DNA from: JAFAXD01 sp051985675
Lineage (GTDB): Bacteria; Pseudomonadota; Alphaproteobacteria; Rhizobiales; Xanthobacteraceae
DNA: 64,000 nt
Assembly: GCA_051985675.1 (NCBI GenBank)
Contig: JBPYFJ010000153.1
Coordinates: 62,001-126,000 of the forward strand
Direction: 5' to 3'
In this document: positions 1 through 8,812 of the stretch, in pieces
Layout of the letters: each line of letters begins with the position of its first letter
How positions within the stretch are numbered: the stretch's first letter is position 1
Program-made: the position numbers and the translations under genes
The notes under the pieces: model-generated
What the model was told of the DNA's origin: nothing
Databases searched by the model: none
Seen by the model: only the letters and a program-made list of their open reading frames with translations

Positions 1-2
1 AC

Positions 3-107
3 GCGCCCATTCTAGTCGAAGTCGAGCGCGACGGCGTCATATTCGCCCGCGTCTACGACATCCGCGCCCGTTCGATCCCCAGCCTGCTGGCACTGCCGGC
101 GCCCTAG
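3..107 (+). CDS. C-terminal end of an unidentified protein (5' truncated)
   Basis: An open frame runs in from the window edge and stops at a TAG at 105-107. The visible 34 residues read as ordinary coding sequence (ending IPSLLALPAP) but are too few to identify a family. The stop TAG lies in a CTAG at 104-107, followed by CAAAAC and then the CTAG of the half palindrome at 114. This looks like the end-spacer-start arrangement of the composite repeats later in the window, so repeat insertion may have set the stop. That it is a real gene end is an inference from codon character and position. Confidence 0.5.
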   Translation, partial: APILVEVERDGVIFARVYDIRARSIPSLLALPAP

Positions 108-113
108 CAAAAC

Positions 114-154
114 CTAGTGCCGCCGATTTGAAGTTCTTGCACCACTTGCCGCGG
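114..154 (+). repeat. Half copy of the CTAG-bounded palindromic repeat
   Basis: CTAGTGCCGCCGATTTGAAG and the following bases match, with few changes, the arm and loop of the palindrome at 41856-41933 read in reverse. The matching second arm is absent, so this is a truncated copy. It sits between two convergent genes, 11 bases before the stop of the sulfatase-like gene. Confidence 0.6.
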
Positions 155-165
155 TCGGTGCGGCG

Positions 166-1869
166 CTATAGTCCCGTGATCAAGCCGGCCTCGATCAACA
201 GCCGATTAAACCGCCGCGCCTCCGCACCGCCTGCACAACGATAGAACCGACCATCGCAGCGTTTTAGGATCTTCTTCTGCTCGGAGAAGGTCGGACCAAG
301 CGGTACTCCCGCCGCCTCCAGTACGACCAGCGGCAGATACGGTGCATCGAGCTCGTCAAGCGCCGAGGATACATCTGTGGGTGTAAAATTCAGTGCATCG
401 ATCGCATAGTAGGTGGAGAGATAGCGTGTATCGAGCGCTTGCAGATGGCGCGCAAGCGCATCCCGGCTGAGCGACGGATCGATCACGCGCGGACCGAACT
501 CCGGCTGATGATCGCCGTAGCGAACAATCAGGAACGATTCAGTCGGAAATTCCTGCTTCAGCCGGTCCAGCAACGCGCTGTAGTCGCGAGCCGTCATCCC
601 TTGACGGCGAATATATTCATCGATGCTGGGCTCGTTCCCAAGATCGCGCCAACTCGGCGTAAGCTGAGGACGCAGACGCGTGTCCCACGGAAAATGATTG
701 GCCACGGTGTAAACGTAGAGGAAAAGCGGGCCGTTGCTGCACTCGCGGGCGATAATTTTGGCGGCATGATTGAAATAAAAGCCGTCCGCCTCGAAATTAC
801 GCGTGCCGAGATCGTGCATGTCCAGATAGTGCTCGATGCCAGCCGTCGTCTGGAAAGCACGGGAACCGAGAAAAGCGCCGTAGAACGGATAGAGGCTGAA
901 CGTCCTGTAGCCGCAGCGGCGCAATGAATGCGCCAATCCACGCCAAACGCGGCCGGCAGCAATCCGGGTCACGGACATAGCGAAGCGCCCGTAGGAACGG
1001 GCCGAGAGGCCGGTGAGCACGTTGTATTCAGTGAACCAGCTTGGACCGCCCACGCCTTCCACGACCAGCTTTCGCGATTTGCCGTCGAAAGACTGGAAAT
1101 GACGATGATAGCCTGATGGCACTCGTATTCCGGGGGCCACGGTAACGTCGAAACTGGATTCGTCATGGACCAGGATAACATGCGGCAGCTTGCGTGAAGG
1201 TTTGCAGGTCGCCGTTGGGCCTTTCAGATGCTCGGCTACGCTCACATCTGATTCCAAGTATCCGTGGGCGATGAGTTCGCGCATGGCCTCAACGCCGGTG
1301 CGCGCGAATTTAGAAACGTAGTTCTGGCTGAAGAAGTTCTCGTTGAGACCAGTCGGGAACAACAGCGACAGCGCAACGAGGGCGCCCATGCATAGCGAAC
1401 TTCCGAGGACGCTCGTGCGCACTCGGATCCGGAAAGGATCAAGCCGCCAGGCCACGACCAAGAGCGCAGCCGTAGCCGTAGCAGCGAGCGTTATCGGCAC
1501 GCGCAGCGAGGGAATCGCCTTCAGCAAGAATGACGACGTGTCTTGGTCAATAATCATCAGGTCGATGAAGTCGACCGTCATCCAAAGCTTGTCGTGCTTG
1601 AATCGCGATAGCAGGATCAGCGCGATGACGATCCCTAGCGAGACGACCGCCGCGGCGATCGGACGTCGCATCAGAGCAAGCCAGAAAAAATTAAGGAACG
1701 TCCAAGCCAGCAGGAAGGTCGCATCGGCAACCAGATCAACTTCGGTCGCGGCCATAATGACCAGTGCGGCCACGTTCAGGAGTGTAACGAGGCAGAGCGC
1801 CGGCGTATCTCGGCGGTGGATCGCGTCAATAGGCGACGGACGGCTACGCGGTACGAATCGGGACACCAT
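166..1869 (-). CDS. Membrane-anchored sulfatase/phosphoglycerol-transferase-like protein (LtaS/alkaline phosphatase superfamily)
   Basis: 567 residues. The first ~175 hold about five hydrophobic segments (near 25-45, 50-68, 70-88, 122-142, 155-171). A large extracytoplasmic catalytic domain follows. HDESSFD (235-241) is where these enzymes keep the metal-binding Glu and the Ser/Thr nucleophile, and YGDHQPEFG in the C-terminal third matches their YGDH metal motif. The family transfers phosphoglycerol or phosphoethanolamine, or hydrolyses sulfate or phosphate esters, at the outer membrane face; the substrate here is unknown. A perfect Pho box lies 59-76 bases upstream (1928-1945), although its repeats read towards the opposite gene. 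ATG at 1869 is the natural start, just ahead of the first membrane segment. Fold call is secure, activity is not. Confidence 0.75.
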   Translation of the reverse strand: MVSRFVPRSRPSPIDAIHRRDTPALCLVTLLNVAALVIMAATEVDLVADATFLLAWTFLNFFWLALMRRPIAAAVVSLGIVIALILLSRFKHDKLWMTVDFIDLMIIDQDTSSFLLKAIPSLRVPITLAATATAALLVVAWRLDPFRIRVRTSVLGSSLCMGALVALSLLFPTGLNENFFSQNYVSKFARTGVEAMRELIAHGYLESDVSVAEHLKGPTATCKPSRKLPHVILVHDESSFDVTVAPGIRVPSGYHRHFQSFDGKSRKLVVEGVGGPSWFTEYNVLTGLSARSYGRFAMSVTRIAAGRVWRGLAHSLRRCGYRTFSLYPFYGAFLGSRAFQTTAGIEHYLDMHDLGTRNFEADGFYFNHAAKIIARECSNGPLFLYVYTVANHFPWDTRLRPQLTPSWRDLGNEPSIDEYIRRQGMTARDYSALLDRLKQEFPTESFLIVRYGDHQPEFGPRVIDPSLSRDALARHLQALDTRYLSTYYAIDALNFTPTDVSSALDELDAPYLPLVVLEAAGVPLGPTFSEQKKILKRCDGRFYRCAGGAEARRFNRLLIEAGLITGL

Positions 1870-1927
1870 GGCCTACACACGGTCGGGTCGGCTGCCATCC
1901 CATTGACGCGCCCTAGCTCACGACCGC

Positions 1928-1945
1928 CTGTCATAAAACTGTCAT
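1928..1945 (+). promoter_or_regulatory. Pho box (PhoB binding site)
   Basis: CTGTCATAAAACTGTCAT is an exact match to the 18-base Pho box: two CTGTCAT repeats 11 bases apart with an A-rich centre. It lies in the 294-base gap between the divergent sulfatase-like gene (start 1869) and the haloacid dehalogenase (start 2164). The direct repeats read towards the dehalogenase, but the site is closer to the sulfatase start. No clear -10 element is visible on either side, so the controlled gene is uncertain. I see nothing else notable in this gap. Confidence 0.7.
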
Positions 1946-2163
1946 CATCCCCTCATTGCAAGAGATCATCGATGTGGTCGGGCGCTCGAGTGACCACCGG
2001 TCCGCGCGACCGTTTGCCTTCGTCTAACTCGCATCAATACGGTTGAGGGTGCGCCATAATGGGTCCACGTCCTGGTCCAGCGTCGGGACGAAGGTTCCGG
2101 CAACGGCGCCAACATGCGCTAAGCTTCCACCGCAATTCGGCGCTCTGGCGAGAGGAGGCCGTC

Positions 2164-2817
2164 GTGTCGATTTTCGTGTTCGATGCCTATGGCACGTTGT
2201 TCGACGTGCACGCCGCGATCACGCGCCATCGCGCCGCCACCGGTCCGGACGCCCATCGCCTTTCGGAAATCTGGCGAGCAAAGCAGCTGGAATATACCTG
2301 GACGTTGACGCTTGCCGGACGCTACGCCGATTTCTGGACCTTGACCGAGCGCGCGCTCGATTTTGCGCTCGCTCGCGTGCCGTCCGTGGACGTGCGGCTC
2401 AAGCCGCAATATCTCGCAGCCTATCAAACGCTAGATGCCTATCCGGATGCCCGCAGCGTGTTGCACGAGCTCAAAGCACGCGGCCGGCGCACCGCGATTT
2501 TATCAAACGGCACACCCGCCATGCTGGCGGCGGCCGTCGAGGCGGCGAAGCTCGGATCGGAGCTTGACGCCGTTGTTTCCGTCGACAGCCTGCGCATCTA
2601 CAAGCCGAGGCCCGAGGTCTATCAGCTCGCTTGTGATGTGCTCAACGTCGCCGCCGCCGACGTTGTCTTTGTTTCTGCCAACCGCTGGGACGTCATGGGT
2701 GCGGACACCTTCGGGTTCCGCACCGCATGGGTCAATCGCGCGCGACTGCCCGATGAATACGGCGGCGGTGCCCGTGTGGTGAACAATCTTGCGCAGGTAA
2801 CTGATTTTGACGACTAG
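2164..2817 (+). CDS. (S)-2-haloacid dehalogenase (HAD type II)
   Basis: 217 residues from a GTG at 2164, chosen because AGGAGG sits five bases upstream (2153-2158) and translation then starts right at the HAD core; an upstream in-frame start would add an Arg-rich tail of about 35 residues. The order is FDAYGTLFD with nucleophile Asp7, SNGTP (motif II), YKPRPEVYQ (motif III Lys) and SANRWDVMGADTFGF, which mirrors the SSNAWDATGA motif of L-2-haloacid dehalogenases. These enzymes replace the halogen of 2-haloacids by hydroxyl through an Asp ester, giving D-2-hydroxyacids. Some relatives are phosphatases, so substrate is less certain than family. A Pho box lies about 220 bases upstream. Confidence 0.85.
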   Translation: MSIFVFDAYGTLFDVHAAITRHRAATGPDAHRLSEIWRAKQLEYTWTLTLAGRYADFWTLTERALDFALARVPSVDVRLKPQYLAAYQTLDAYPDARSVLHELKARGRRTAILSNGTPAMLAAAVEAAKLGSELDAVVSVDSLRIYKPRPEVYQLACDVLNVAAADVVFVSANRWDVMGADTFGFRTAWVNRARLPDEYGGGARVVNNLAQVTDFDD

Positions 2818-2860
2818 AACCGCTCACGGAATTTAATCTTATTGTGGTAGCGACGCTGGA

Positions 2861-2886
2861 GGAACCTCCGTGACGGGGTGCGGGTT
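2861..2886 (+). promoter_or_regulatory. Candidate EcfG-type general-stress promoter
   Basis: GGAAC, 17 bases, then GGTT, against the alphaproteobacterial EcfG consensus GGAAC-N16/17-CGTT. It lies 34 bases upstream of the small membrane protein at 2920. The -10 half is imperfect. Confidence 0.4.
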
Positions 2887-2919
2887 TTCCCTCCGAGCCC
2901 ATAGGCAAAGGAGGACGCC

Positions 2920-3207
2920 ATGGATCCTAACGATCCGTCACATCGCGACTGGCAGCAGCAGGGATTCGAACGAGATAACTTGCGCTCCGACAACGCGACC
3001 TGGGGCTGGGTGGCGGCCGCGGTTTTCGTTGCCATCGTGCTGTTCATAGCATTCACCAGTGGACACGACGGGCAGCGGACAGCGTCAAACGACGTGTCGC
3101 AGCCACCGGCATCCTCGCGCACCATGATGCCGCCTGCGGAGCGGGCGCCAGTGGGCAACCCCGCCGGCATGCCGTCGACACCGCCCGCAACCGATCAGTC
3201 AAAGTAG
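2920..3207 (+). CDS. Small single-pass membrane protein, hypothetical
   Basis: 95 residues: an acidic, polar N-terminus of ~28 residues, one membrane helix (about 28-46, WGWVAAAVFVAIVLFIAF) and a Pro/Ser/Ala-rich tail. AGGAGG lies six bases before the ATG. I do not recognise a named family. The layout suggests an inner-membrane protein with an unstructured tail. A possible EcfG promoter upstream would make it a stress gene. Confidence 0.65.
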   Translation: MDPNDPSHRDWQQQGFERDNLRSDNATWGWVAAAVFVAIVLFIAFTSGHDGQRTASNDVSQPPASSRTMMPPAERAPVGNPAGMPSTPPATDQSK

Positions 3208-3249
3208 CGAGTTCGTCAGCTCGGGCCGCGACGATTTTTGTTTGGCCGT

Positions 3250-4764
3250 TCACCTGCCGCCGGATGTGTGCTTGGGCGACAGCCCTCCGGACAGGCGAAG
3301 GCTGAAGAACAGGGCGAGCGCCGCGGCGATCGCCGCCGCGAGGTAGACGTCGCGCAGCGCGCGAGCAATGGCGTCGCCGAGTTGCGCGGCGACAGCCTCG
3401 TCAAGAAGAATACGCGTCGCCTGGGTCAGCAGCTGGCGCATCGCGTCGCCCGCGGTCGGTGCGACGTGGGCGATCGCGAAATTGATCACCGCTCCACCGA
3501 TACCGGCCCCGATCGCCATTCCTATCGAGCGTAGAAATATATTGGACGATACCGCGCCGCCGCGATTGTCTGATCCAACGTCGGCCTGGCACGCGACGAT
3601 GAAGGTCGTGTTGCAGAGACCCATGCCGATGCCGACAACGATGGCTCCGCCGGTCAGCGCCCAAATGCCGCCGCTCATCGCCATCAGCAAGGCACCTGCC
3701 ATCAGCGTCAGCGCGCCGATCGCAGCGCTCGCGCGAAAGCTCGTCCGCGTCATGACGCTCGCGGCAAGCACGCTGCCTGCGCTCCAGGCCAGCGACTGCG
3801 CCGCGTACACGGCTCCCGCGATCCTCGCCCCATAGCCGAGCACGCCTTGGACATAGGCCGGTAGAAACAGCGTCGTGCAGGAGAGCACAACGCCGATGCA
3901 GAATGCGCCCAGGTTGGCCGTCACGACGCTGTGCACCCGCCAAAGTGCCAGCGGCACGATCGGCTCGGGAGCCCGGCTCTCGTTGATCGTCAGCAAACCA
4001 AGCAGGCCGACACCGACCACCAGCAGCCCGATCGACCATTCGGGCGGCAGATCGTTCGCCTGGACCAGCGCCAGCAGGATTGCGCCGGCACCAAGCATGA
4101 GCAGGAGAGAGCCGAGATAGTCGATCCGATGCTCGCGACGCGTCACCGGCTCATGGAACAGGAACGCCAGCATCCCAATCGTCAGAATACCGATCGGGAT
4201 GTTGATCCAGAATATGATGGCCCAGGACAGCTGCTCGACGATGAGCGCTCCGGCGATCGGGCCGGCGATCGCGGCCAATCCCCAGACGCTCGACTGCCAG
4301 GCTTGCACGCGCGCGCGTTCCCCGCCGCGATAGAGATCACCAAGGATCGTCAGCGTCAGCGGCTGCAATGCACCCGCTCCGAGCCCCTGCAAGGTGCGAA
4401 ACGCGATCAACCAAACCATGCTGGGCGCGAACCCGCACAACGCCGATCCGAACAGGAACAAGCCGGCACCCGCGTAGTAGACGCGCTTGCGCCCGTAGAG
4501 GTCCGCCAACCGCCCGTAAATTGGGGCGGTCACCGCGCTGGTCAGGATGTAGGCCGCGAAGACCCAGGTGAACAAGTCAAAACGACCGAGCTGGGCGACG
4601 ATGGTCGGCATGGCGGTTGCAACGATCGTGACCTCGATCGCCACCATGAATGCCGACATCATGCAGGCCGCCGTCACCAGGCGACGTCGCATGTCGACAA
4701 CGGCAATCGGCGCGGGGCTGTTTTCGTTCAAAGTCGGCTCATTGCAGGGTCGCGGCGTCACCAT
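3250..4764 (-). CDS. MFS drug-efflux transporter, DHA2 (14-helix) type
   Basis: About 504 residues from the ATG at 4764; an ATG at 4824 would add 20 residues and neither has a clear ribosome binding site. Some fourteen hydrophobic segments start at RRRLVTAACMMSAFMVAIEV. The loop-2/3 motif GRLADLYGRKRVY and the motif-C-like GLAAIAGPIAGALI in helix 5 are typical of proton-coupled multidrug exporters such as EmrB/QacA. It probably exports amphipathic compounds across the inner membrane. No adaptor or TetR/MarR regulator is adjacent, so the substrate cannot be inferred. It is divergent from the small ORF at 4845. Confidence 0.85.
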   Translation of the reverse strand: MVTPRPCNEPTLNENSPAPIAVVDMRRRLVTAACMMSAFMVAIEVTIVATAMPTIVAQLGRFDLFTWVFAAYILTSAVTAPIYGRLADLYGRKRVYYAGAGLFLFGSALCGFAPSMVWLIAFRTLQGLGAGALQPLTLTILGDLYRGGERARVQAWQSSVWGLAAIAGPIAGALIVEQLSWAIIFWINIPIGILTIGMLAFLFHEPVTRREHRIDYLGSLLLMLGAGAILLALVQANDLPPEWSIGLLVVGVGLLGLLTINESRAPEPIVPLALWRVHSVVTANLGAFCIGVVLSCTTLFLPAYVQGVLGYGARIAGAVYAAQSLAWSAGSVLAASVMTRTSFRASAAIGALTLMAGALLMAMSGGIWALTGGAIVVGIGMGLCNTTFIVACQADVGSDNRGGAVSSNIFLRSIGMAIGAGIGGAVINFAIAHVAPTAGDAMRQLLTQATRILLDEAVAAQLGDAIARALRDVYLAAAIAAALALFFSLRLSGGLSPKHTSGGR

Positions 4765-4844
4765 AGCGGCTCGACCGGCGAAGAAAATACACGCCGCTGC
4801 GGCCTTGATCTCCCCGCTTCGCATGGCGCATAGAACCGATCGAG

Positions 4845-5285
4845 TTGGCGGTGGCTCAACCCCAGTTTGACCTCACCATGCCGGATGCGACGATCGACTT
4901 TGGCTTCGTGGCGCCGCCTGCACCGGACCGCGTCGACGAGCTTCTGACGCTTTGGCAACGCGCGCGCGCCGTTGCGGAAAATACGCCCGCATGCCCCTGT
5001 CACGGAATTGTTGCGGGGATCGTCGATCCCGACGTCATGGAACACAACGTGCTCGATCTGCTGCGAGCGCGCTATCGCAGCGACGACCGCCGGGAGCTCG
5101 TTGCGATTATCGAGCAACGACTTCGCAAATCTCCGTTCGCCGGCATGCGCCGATCCTTTCCACATTGGCTGACCGGTTTGCGCGACATCTCGATCAACGC
5201 GAGCGGGCGACAGACGCTCTATGACGATCTGGCGGCGGCGTTGCGCTCCTTTGCGGACGCCGGTCCGACATTTGCCTGCGTTTGA
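4845..5285 (+). CDS. Hypothetical protein
   Basis: Up to 146 residues; the first start is TTG (4845), while ATG 4878 gives 135 residues (MPDATIDFGFVAPPAPD...). It is soluble and helix-rich with no signal peptide. CPCHGIV near the N-terminus has two close Cys and one His. I do not recognise a family. It is divergent from the efflux gene and precedes the cupin by 91 bases. The reverse-strand alternative over the same bases looks like a shadow. Confidence 0.5.
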   Translation: MAVAQPQFDLTMPDATIDFGFVAPPAPDRVDELLTLWQRARAVAENTPACPCHGIVAGIVDPDVMEHNVLDLLRARYRSDDRRELVAIIEQRLRKSPFAGMRRSFPHWLTGLRDISINASGRQTLYDDLAAALRSFADAGPTFACV

Positions 5286-5376
5286 CCGCGACCAGCAAAC
5301 AGGGCAGTACAAGAATCGATCGCGACAAGCGCGACAAAGGCTTCGTTGAACGCGTAACCATACGGGAGGGATATCA

Positions 5377-5853
5377 ATGAGTCTCAACATCCGCCGCGTC
5401 GTCACCGGACACGACAAGAGCGGCCGCGCCACCGTGAAAATCGACGAGACCGTGAAGAACGTGGCTTCGGCGCGGCCCGGCGCACAGGCGGCGGTGATCT
5501 GGACGACCGAAGGCTTTCCGGTCAACAACGACGGTGACGCGGACGAATCCGGGCGCAAGGTCGGCACAACCCTCAACAACGGCACCGTATTCCGCGTGGT
5601 GAGTTTCGGACCGGGCGTGTCGCCGCGCAACCACCGCACCGATTCGATCGACTATGCAGTCGTGATTTCCGGCGAAATCGATATGGAGCTTGACGGCGAG
5701 ACCGTTCACCTACGGGCCGGCGACGTGATGGTCCAGCGCGGCACCATCCACAATTGGGTGAACAAGGGCCGCGAGCCGTGCGTGATCGCATTCACGCTGG
5801 TTGCGGCCGACCCGGTCAACGCCGGCGGCAAGGTGCTGCACGCGCACGGATGA
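5377..5853 (+). CDS. Cupin-domain protein
   Basis: 158 residues, preceded by GGGAGG at a good distance. A single beta-barrel domain has cupin motif 1 degenerate (SPRNHRTDSIDYAVVISGEI) and motif 2 well kept (AGDVMVQRGTIHNWVN). The reduced set of His/Glu ligands leaves metal binding doubtful. Related small cupins act as dioxygenases, isomerases or binding proteins. Its stop TGA overlaps the ATG of the next gene (ATGA at 5850-5853), so it is translated together with the exported hydrolase. Confidence 0.8.
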   Translation: MSLNIRRVVTGHDKSGRATVKIDETVKNVASARPGAQAAVIWTTEGFPVNNDGDADESGRKVGTTLNNGTVFRVVSFGPGVSPRNHRTDSIDYAVVISGEIDMELDGETVHLRAGDVMVQRGTIHNWVNKGREPCVIAFTLVAADPVNAGGKVLHAHG

Positions 5854-7076
5854 ACGCGGTGGCCCCGACGTACCGCCGACGGCCGCGTCGACGCGCTGTT
5901 CTTGTTGCCGCAGCGATCTTGGTCATAACGAGCCCTTGCGCGGCTGACGTGGTCCAGCCGCGCGGATTGGTTCGCGAACTCGTTTCGGTCCCATTCAGCC
6001 AGCCGGACGGCGCAACACTGCGCCTCGAGGCGATTATCGCCCGGCCCGCCAACCCGGGGCGTTTTCCGCTGGTTCTGATCAGTCACGGCTCGCCGCGCAG
6101 GATATCCGAGGCGAAGAAGCGCAGTCTGGACTGGGCCGACTGGATTGCGGACGACTTCGCGCGGCGCGGCTGGGCGGCCGCAACCGTGTTGCGGCGGGGA
6201 TATGGGAATTCCGACGGCGCGGTTGCCGACGCCTATGGCAGCTGCAGTGCTCCGCACTATCGCGCCGCCGGACTTTCCACCGCCGAAGATATCGTTCAGG
6301 CCGTCGGCTATTTTCAAAAGCAGTCCTACGTTGATCCAACGCGCCTGCTTCTGGTCGGTGTTTCGGCGGGCGGATTTGGTTCGATCGCCGCGGCGTCGAT
6401 CGCGCCGCCCGGACTTGTCGCCGTCGTCAATTTCGCGGGCGGGCGTGGATCGACCGCCAACGACATCGTCTGCCAGCCCGAGGAGCTGGTTGAGGCTTAT
6501 GCTGCATTTGGCAAGACCGTGCGTGTTCCCTCGCTGTGGATCTACGCGAAGAACGACCGCTTCTTCAGTCCGGACCTCGCGCGTCGGATGTTTGCGGCGT
6601 TCACGAGCTCGGGCGCGCCTGCCGAATTGATCATTGCCCCGCCCTACCAGCGCGACGGGCACAATCTGATCTTCGGGCAGCCGCTCTGGCGGGATGCGGT
6701 CTATAGCTTCCTCAAGCGCAACCACCTGCCCTTCGCGGCGCCGACGCTCGCGCCGCCACCGCAGGCCACGCCTGAGATGGCGCAGGCATTCCAGGACTAC
6801 TTGGCGACGCCAAATTACGAAAAGGCGTTTCTCGTCGGCCCCGACGGCTATTACGGCTGGGCGTCAGGGTATAGCAGCACCGATGCCGCGCTCGCGGCGG
6901 CGCGGGAGCAATGCGTGCAGCATTGCGACGTCGTCTACGCCCTTGATGACACGTTGGTGGCAGCCGGTGGCAGCAGCCCGCAGGCAGCGGCGCCGGCGCT
7001 GCCTACCGCCGCAGCAACCTCCCCGATCGCTGCGGGAGCCGAGATCGTGCGGCGCTTGCTGCAAGGGTCACGGTGA
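5850..7076 (+). CDS. Exported alpha/beta hydrolase with a C-terminal extra domain
   Basis: 408 residues from the ATG that overlaps the cupin stop. An Arg-rich N-terminus and hydrophobic stretch ending at CAADVV form a signal peptide. The hydrolase domain (~35-300) has nucleophile GVSAGG, acid YAKNDRFF and His in RDGHNLIF, a complete Ser-Asp-His triad of the dienelactone-hydrolase/peptidase S9-like group. After a Pro-rich linker (~305-320), about 90 residues with paired Cys (EQCVQHC) resemble small periplasmic DUF4189-like domains. It probably hydrolyses an ester or peptide in the periplasm; substrate unknown. Confidence 0.8.
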   Translation: MNAVAPTYRRRPRRRAVLVAAAILVITSPCAADVVQPRGLVRELVSVPFSQPDGATLRLEAIIARPANPGRFPLVLISHGSPRRISEAKKRSLDWADWIADDFARRGWAAATVLRRGYGNSDGAVADAYGSCSAPHYRAAGLSTAEDIVQAVGYFQKQSYVDPTRLLLVGVSAGGFGSIAAASIAPPGLVAVVNFAGGRGSTANDIVCQPEELVEAYAAFGKTVRVPSLWIYAKNDRFFSPDLARRMFAAFTSSGAPAELIIAPPYQRDGHNLIFGQPLWRDAVYSFLKRNHLPFAAPTLAPPPQATPEMAQAFQDYLATPNYEKAFLVGPDGYYGWASGYSSTDAALAAAREQCVQHCDVVYALDDTLVAAGGSSPQAAAPALPTAAATSPIAAGAEIVRRLLQGSR

Positions 7077-7082
7077 AACCGG

Positions 7083-7793
7083 CTATGCATCAAGCTCGCG
7101 ATAGTGCCGAAAGATCCCCATCTGGTTGAACGGGATCCGCCGCTCGGAATTCAGGTAATCAGCGATGCGCGGCCGCCGGGCGACGCGGTCGTGGAGGGCA
7201 ACGAGTTTCGGGCATTTCCTCTCGAACCGCCGCATGGCGCGCGGGAAGGCAAAACGCAGCCCCTCGACGATCTGGAACATCGAAAGATCGGGTGTCGCGA
7301 GCCGGCCACTGGCAAGAAATCCGCTCTTGTTGCGCGCCAGTACGGTTTCGAAATAGTTCAGGAACTTGGGCACCCGGTTTTCCAAAAAGTCCTGTGCGCG
7401 CCGTTTTGATTCTTTTTTCTGGTCTTCGTAATAGAGCCCCGACCCGATCGGGTGGTGGGTATCGTGGATCTCGACCAGGAAATCCGCGATTGTAAGCTCG
7501 AGCTGATGCGTCCACAGCAGGCCGGCTTCGGAACTCGGCACCAGCCCGTGGCGGCGCCCCAAAAACATCAAGATGTTTGTTGTTTGCCCGATCATAAGAT
7601 TGCCGGCCTTTAAGAACGGCGGCGCAAACGGCAGCTGCCTGAGGCGCGCGCTCTGCATGACGGCGAACATCTTGTTTTCGCCGCCGCGCCTGCGGGCGAC
7701 GTCGACGTAATCGGTGCCCGCCTCTTCAAGCGCCAGCCGAACGAATTCGCCGCGGCCCTGGATCTCGGGCCAGTAGTAGAGCTCATAACGCAT
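7083..7793 (-). CDS. Glutathione S-transferase family protein
   Basis: 236 residues from the ATG at 7793; the in-frame start 36 bases upstream would add a tail with no family likeness. An N-terminal thioredoxin fold (~1-85, MRYELYYWPEIQGRGEF) carries the early Tyr typical of Sigma/Mu-like GSTs, followed by a helical C-terminal domain with ATPDLSMFQIVEG, the N-capping region of helix 6. These enzymes conjugate or reduce electrophiles with glutathione in the cytoplasm. It is convergent with the hydrolase gene, leaving a six-base gap. Confidence 0.85.
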   Translation of the reverse strand: MRYELYYWPEIQGRGEFVRLALEEAGTDYVDVARRRGGENKMFAVMQSARLRQLPFAPPFLKAGNLMIGQTTNILMFLGRRHGLVPSSEAGLLWTHQLELTIADFLVEIHDTHHPIGSGLYYEDQKKESKRRAQDFLENRVPKFLNYFETVLARNKSGFLASGRLATPDLSMFQIVEGLRFAFPRAMRRFERKCPKLVALHDRVARRPRIADYLNSERRIPFNQMGIFRHYRELDA

Positions 7794-8010
7794 GGGACGC
7801 GCCCCTTCCTCTCTTGTCCGCCAGCCCAATGACCAAAAACCTGGAGCCCCAAGGCAATGGACAGTTTGGCCGGTACCGGGTTTCGCACTTTACCGTTGCC
7901 CTAACGACACACTCGCAAACTGTGTTCGCGCGGCGGCCGCGCTTGGCAACTTCGCCCTTAAGAGTGCGGCGGCAATATGCTTAGATGGGCCGAGTCCAGG
8001 GGATCGGGCC

Positions 8011-8313
8011 ATGCAACTCAAAACCGCGGTTGTCGCGTGCGCCATGCTGTTCGCCGCCTCCGGCGCACAGGCGGGCTACGTCTTCAAAGGCAACGACACC
8101 GGCGGGATCATTTCCTGGAATCCCGAGGTCGCGTACTCCTATAAGGAGATCGCAGCCGTTCATTGCTGGCGGTACAACAAGGTCGCGTTCATTACGAGCA
8201 TTCACCCGGTCTACGGTGACTACGTGGGCTTCGTATGCGCATTTCCGCGCGGCTACGACCCGGTGAAGGCGCGCTACTACCAATCCCTTCCCGTCCTTCG
8301 AGCTCGAGACTGA
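8011..8313 (+). CDS. Small secreted protein, hypothetical
   Basis: 100 residues from ATG 8011, chosen because it opens a clean signal peptide (MQLKTAVVACAMLFAASGAQA, cleavage after AQA). The mature part of about 80 residues has two Cys (HCWRYN, GFVCAFPR) that could form a disulfide. No named family is recognised. It is followed after 22 bases by a GlsB-type gene and may share its transcript. Confidence 0.6.
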   Translation: MQLKTAVVACAMLFAASGAQAGYVFKGNDTGGIISWNPEVAYSYKEIAAVHCWRYNKVAFITSIHPVYGDYVGFVCAFPRGYDPVKARYYQSLPVLRARD

Positions 8314-8335
8314 ACGGGCAACGCGGCGATCGCGT

Positions 8336-8602
8336 ATGACGCCGGCCATCACGTTTCTCATCGTTCTCGCCATCGGCATTGTGGCCGGGTTGATCTTTGA
8401 CCGCTTCGCCGGCCCGGGCTGGCTGACGCGCCAGATTGCCGGTTCGACCCGCAGCATCGTCACCAGCGCACTGGTCGGCGTCGCCGGGGCGTTCATCGGC
8501 TTCAATATCGCCGTCCTCATTGGACTGCTCGGCATCGCCGCCCTGGTCGGCGCCATCGTCGGAGCTGCGGTGGTGCTTTGGGTCTGGCGAACGATCCGCT
8601 GA
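8336..8602 (+). CDS. GlsB/YeaQ/YmgE-family stress-response membrane protein
   Basis: 88 residues with three hydrophobic Gly-rich helices (about 5-20, 40-60, 64-84). The patterns IVLAIGIVAGLIFDR and GIAALVGAIVGAAVVLW fit the transglycosylase-associated family (PF04226). Members are small inner-membrane proteins often induced by acid or envelope stress; no enzymatic activity is established. It lies between two small envelope genes. Confidence 0.8.
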   Translation: MTPAITFLIVLAIGIVAGLIFDRFAGPGWLTRQIAGSTRSIVTSALVGVAGAFIGFNIAVLIGLLGIAALVGAIVGAAVVLWVWRTIR

Positions 8603-8608
8603 GCGCGA

Positions 8609-8812
8609 TCAGCGGTCCGGCGTTTCGATCGGCACGCAGTTGCGCCGGCCCTGGGCGACGCAATTGTCGATATCGCGCTGGGCCACCATGGCGTTGACCA
8701 GCCAGATCCCGCCCCCAACGATCAAGACGAAGAACACCGCCAGGAAAATGTTGGCCGCGCGGCGATCGCGCTCGTCTTCGTCGTCGGCCGGAGGGGGTTT
8801 TTGCTGGTCCAT
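8609..8812 (-). CDS. Small single-pass membrane protein
   Basis: 67 residues: acidic/charged N-terminus (MDQQKPPPADDEDERDRR), one membrane helix (~20-43) and a short tail with two Cys (DNCVAQGRRNC). Comparable short proteins are common in Bradyrhizobium-like genomes, without known function. It is convergent with the GlsB-type gene. Confidence 0.6.
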   Translation of the reverse strand: MDQQKPPPADDEDERDRRAANIFLAVFFVLIVGGGIWLVNAMVAQRDIDNCVAQGRRNCVPIETPDR

